Origin: Rickettsiales bacterium
GTDB lineage: Bacteria; Pseudomonadota; Alphaproteobacteria; Rickettsiales; UBA998
Length of the DNA stretch: 5,788 nucleotides
NCBI GenBank assembly: GCA_019749855.1
Contig: JAIEPI010000197.1
Span: 1 to 5,788 of the forward strand
Direction of reading: 5' to 3'
The notes beneath the pieces are model-generated. The model worked only from the letters and a program-made list of their open reading frames with translations, made no database searches and was not told where the DNA came from. Positions 5,483 to 5,788 of the stretch are shown here, in pieces (position 1 is the stretch's first letter; the number at the start of each line of letters is the position of its first letter). The translations under genes were made by a program, and so were the position numbers.

Positions 5483-5788
5483 CTACGAGCCGGCGTTTGC
5501 ATCGGCTTTGGCTTGTAGCTGCTCGATCAGGTAATCGAGACCACGCCTGCCGACCACGGCATCAAATTCCGAGCGCTGGGTGGTAATCAGGCTCACACCC
5601 TCAACCGCAATGTCAAAAATCTGATAACGGCCATTTTCCTCACGGACTTTATAATCAACCAAGATGGGCGGCTGATTATCAGGACTCGCGATCTCCATGC
5701 TGAGCATAAACTGATTTGCCTGAAGCGCCCGCGTTTGTAAAATCTTGAACTTCTCTCCGCTGTATTCTTTCAAGCGATTCGTATAGCT
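5483..5788 (-). CDS. mlaC: MlaC/Ttg2D-family phospholipid-binding protein, C-terminal part (cut by window edge)
   Basis: MlaC is the periplasmic shuttle that carries phospholipid between the outer-membrane MlaA complex and the inner-membrane MlaFEDB transporter, maintaining outer-membrane asymmetry. Only the last 101 residues are present; the reading frame is open to base 5788, so the signal peptide and N-terminal half lie outside. The visible part shows the family pattern: SYTNRLKEYSG (1-11), VDYKVREENGRYQIFDI (44-60), VEGVSL (62-67), RSEF (72-75), then GLDYLIEQLQAKA (83-95) at the C-terminal end. An in-frame TTG at 5773 is not a start, since the family match runs through it. The downstream gene on the same strand is the receiver protein, 98 bp away. 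Family assignment is good; the symbol is given by family, since paralogues in hopanoid or other lipid-transport clusters share this domain. Confidence 0.85.
   Translation of the reverse strand, partial: SYTNRLKEYSGEKFKILQTRALQANQFMLSMEIASPDNQPPILVDYKVREENGRYQIFDIAVEGVSLITTQRSEFDAVVGRRGLDYLIEQLQAKADANAGS

Overview
The window holds seven protein genes on a compact chromosomal segment with no mobile element, phage, CRISPR or RNA gene that I can support. It most resembles an alphaproteobacterium of moderate GC. The evidence is a short LpoA-like lipoprotein that has only the periplasmic-binding-protein fold and diverges from rsmI-yraN, a LeuA N-terminus of the ASNGDFEAV type, and an MlaC-family gene. 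This assignment is inference from gene content and order; no 16S or marker phylogeny is available here.

Layout from left to right. (1) The N-terminal 106 codons of 2-isopropylmalate synthase (leuA, minus strand) run off the left edge. (2) A 116-bp gap holds a perfect 17-bp palindrome just upstream of leuA. (3) yraN and rsmI lie on the minus strand and overlap by 8 bp, so they are almost certainly co-transcribed and translationally coupled in the order rsmI-yraN. leuA lies downstream in the same direction. (4) A 47-bp divergent intergenic region separates rsmI from (5) a plus-strand outer-membrane lipoprotein gene of the LpoA/LppC (penicillin-binding protein activator) type. (6) A 117-bp gap contains terminator-like structure, followed by (7) ettA, the ABC-F translational throttle ATPase, on the plus strand. 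(8) Nine bases after ettA, a convergent minus-strand gene encodes a divergent stand-alone receiver-domain protein. All five canonical receiver residues can be placed, but the segment before the phosphoacceptor is about 30 residues longer than in CheY. A consensus TATAAT lies just upstream of it. (9) At the right edge is the C-terminal part of an MlaC/Ttg2D-family phospholipid-binding protein on the minus strand.

Functional themes: ribosome maturation and translation control (RsmI, EttA), cell envelope (LpoA-like lipoprotein, MlaC), leucine biosynthesis (LeuA), a probable nuclease-fold protein (YraN) and one orphan signalling protein. Most of this is conserved housekeeping. The item most deserving follow-up is the orphan receiver protein between mlaC and ettA. 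No stretch longer than about 120 bases lacks a gene.
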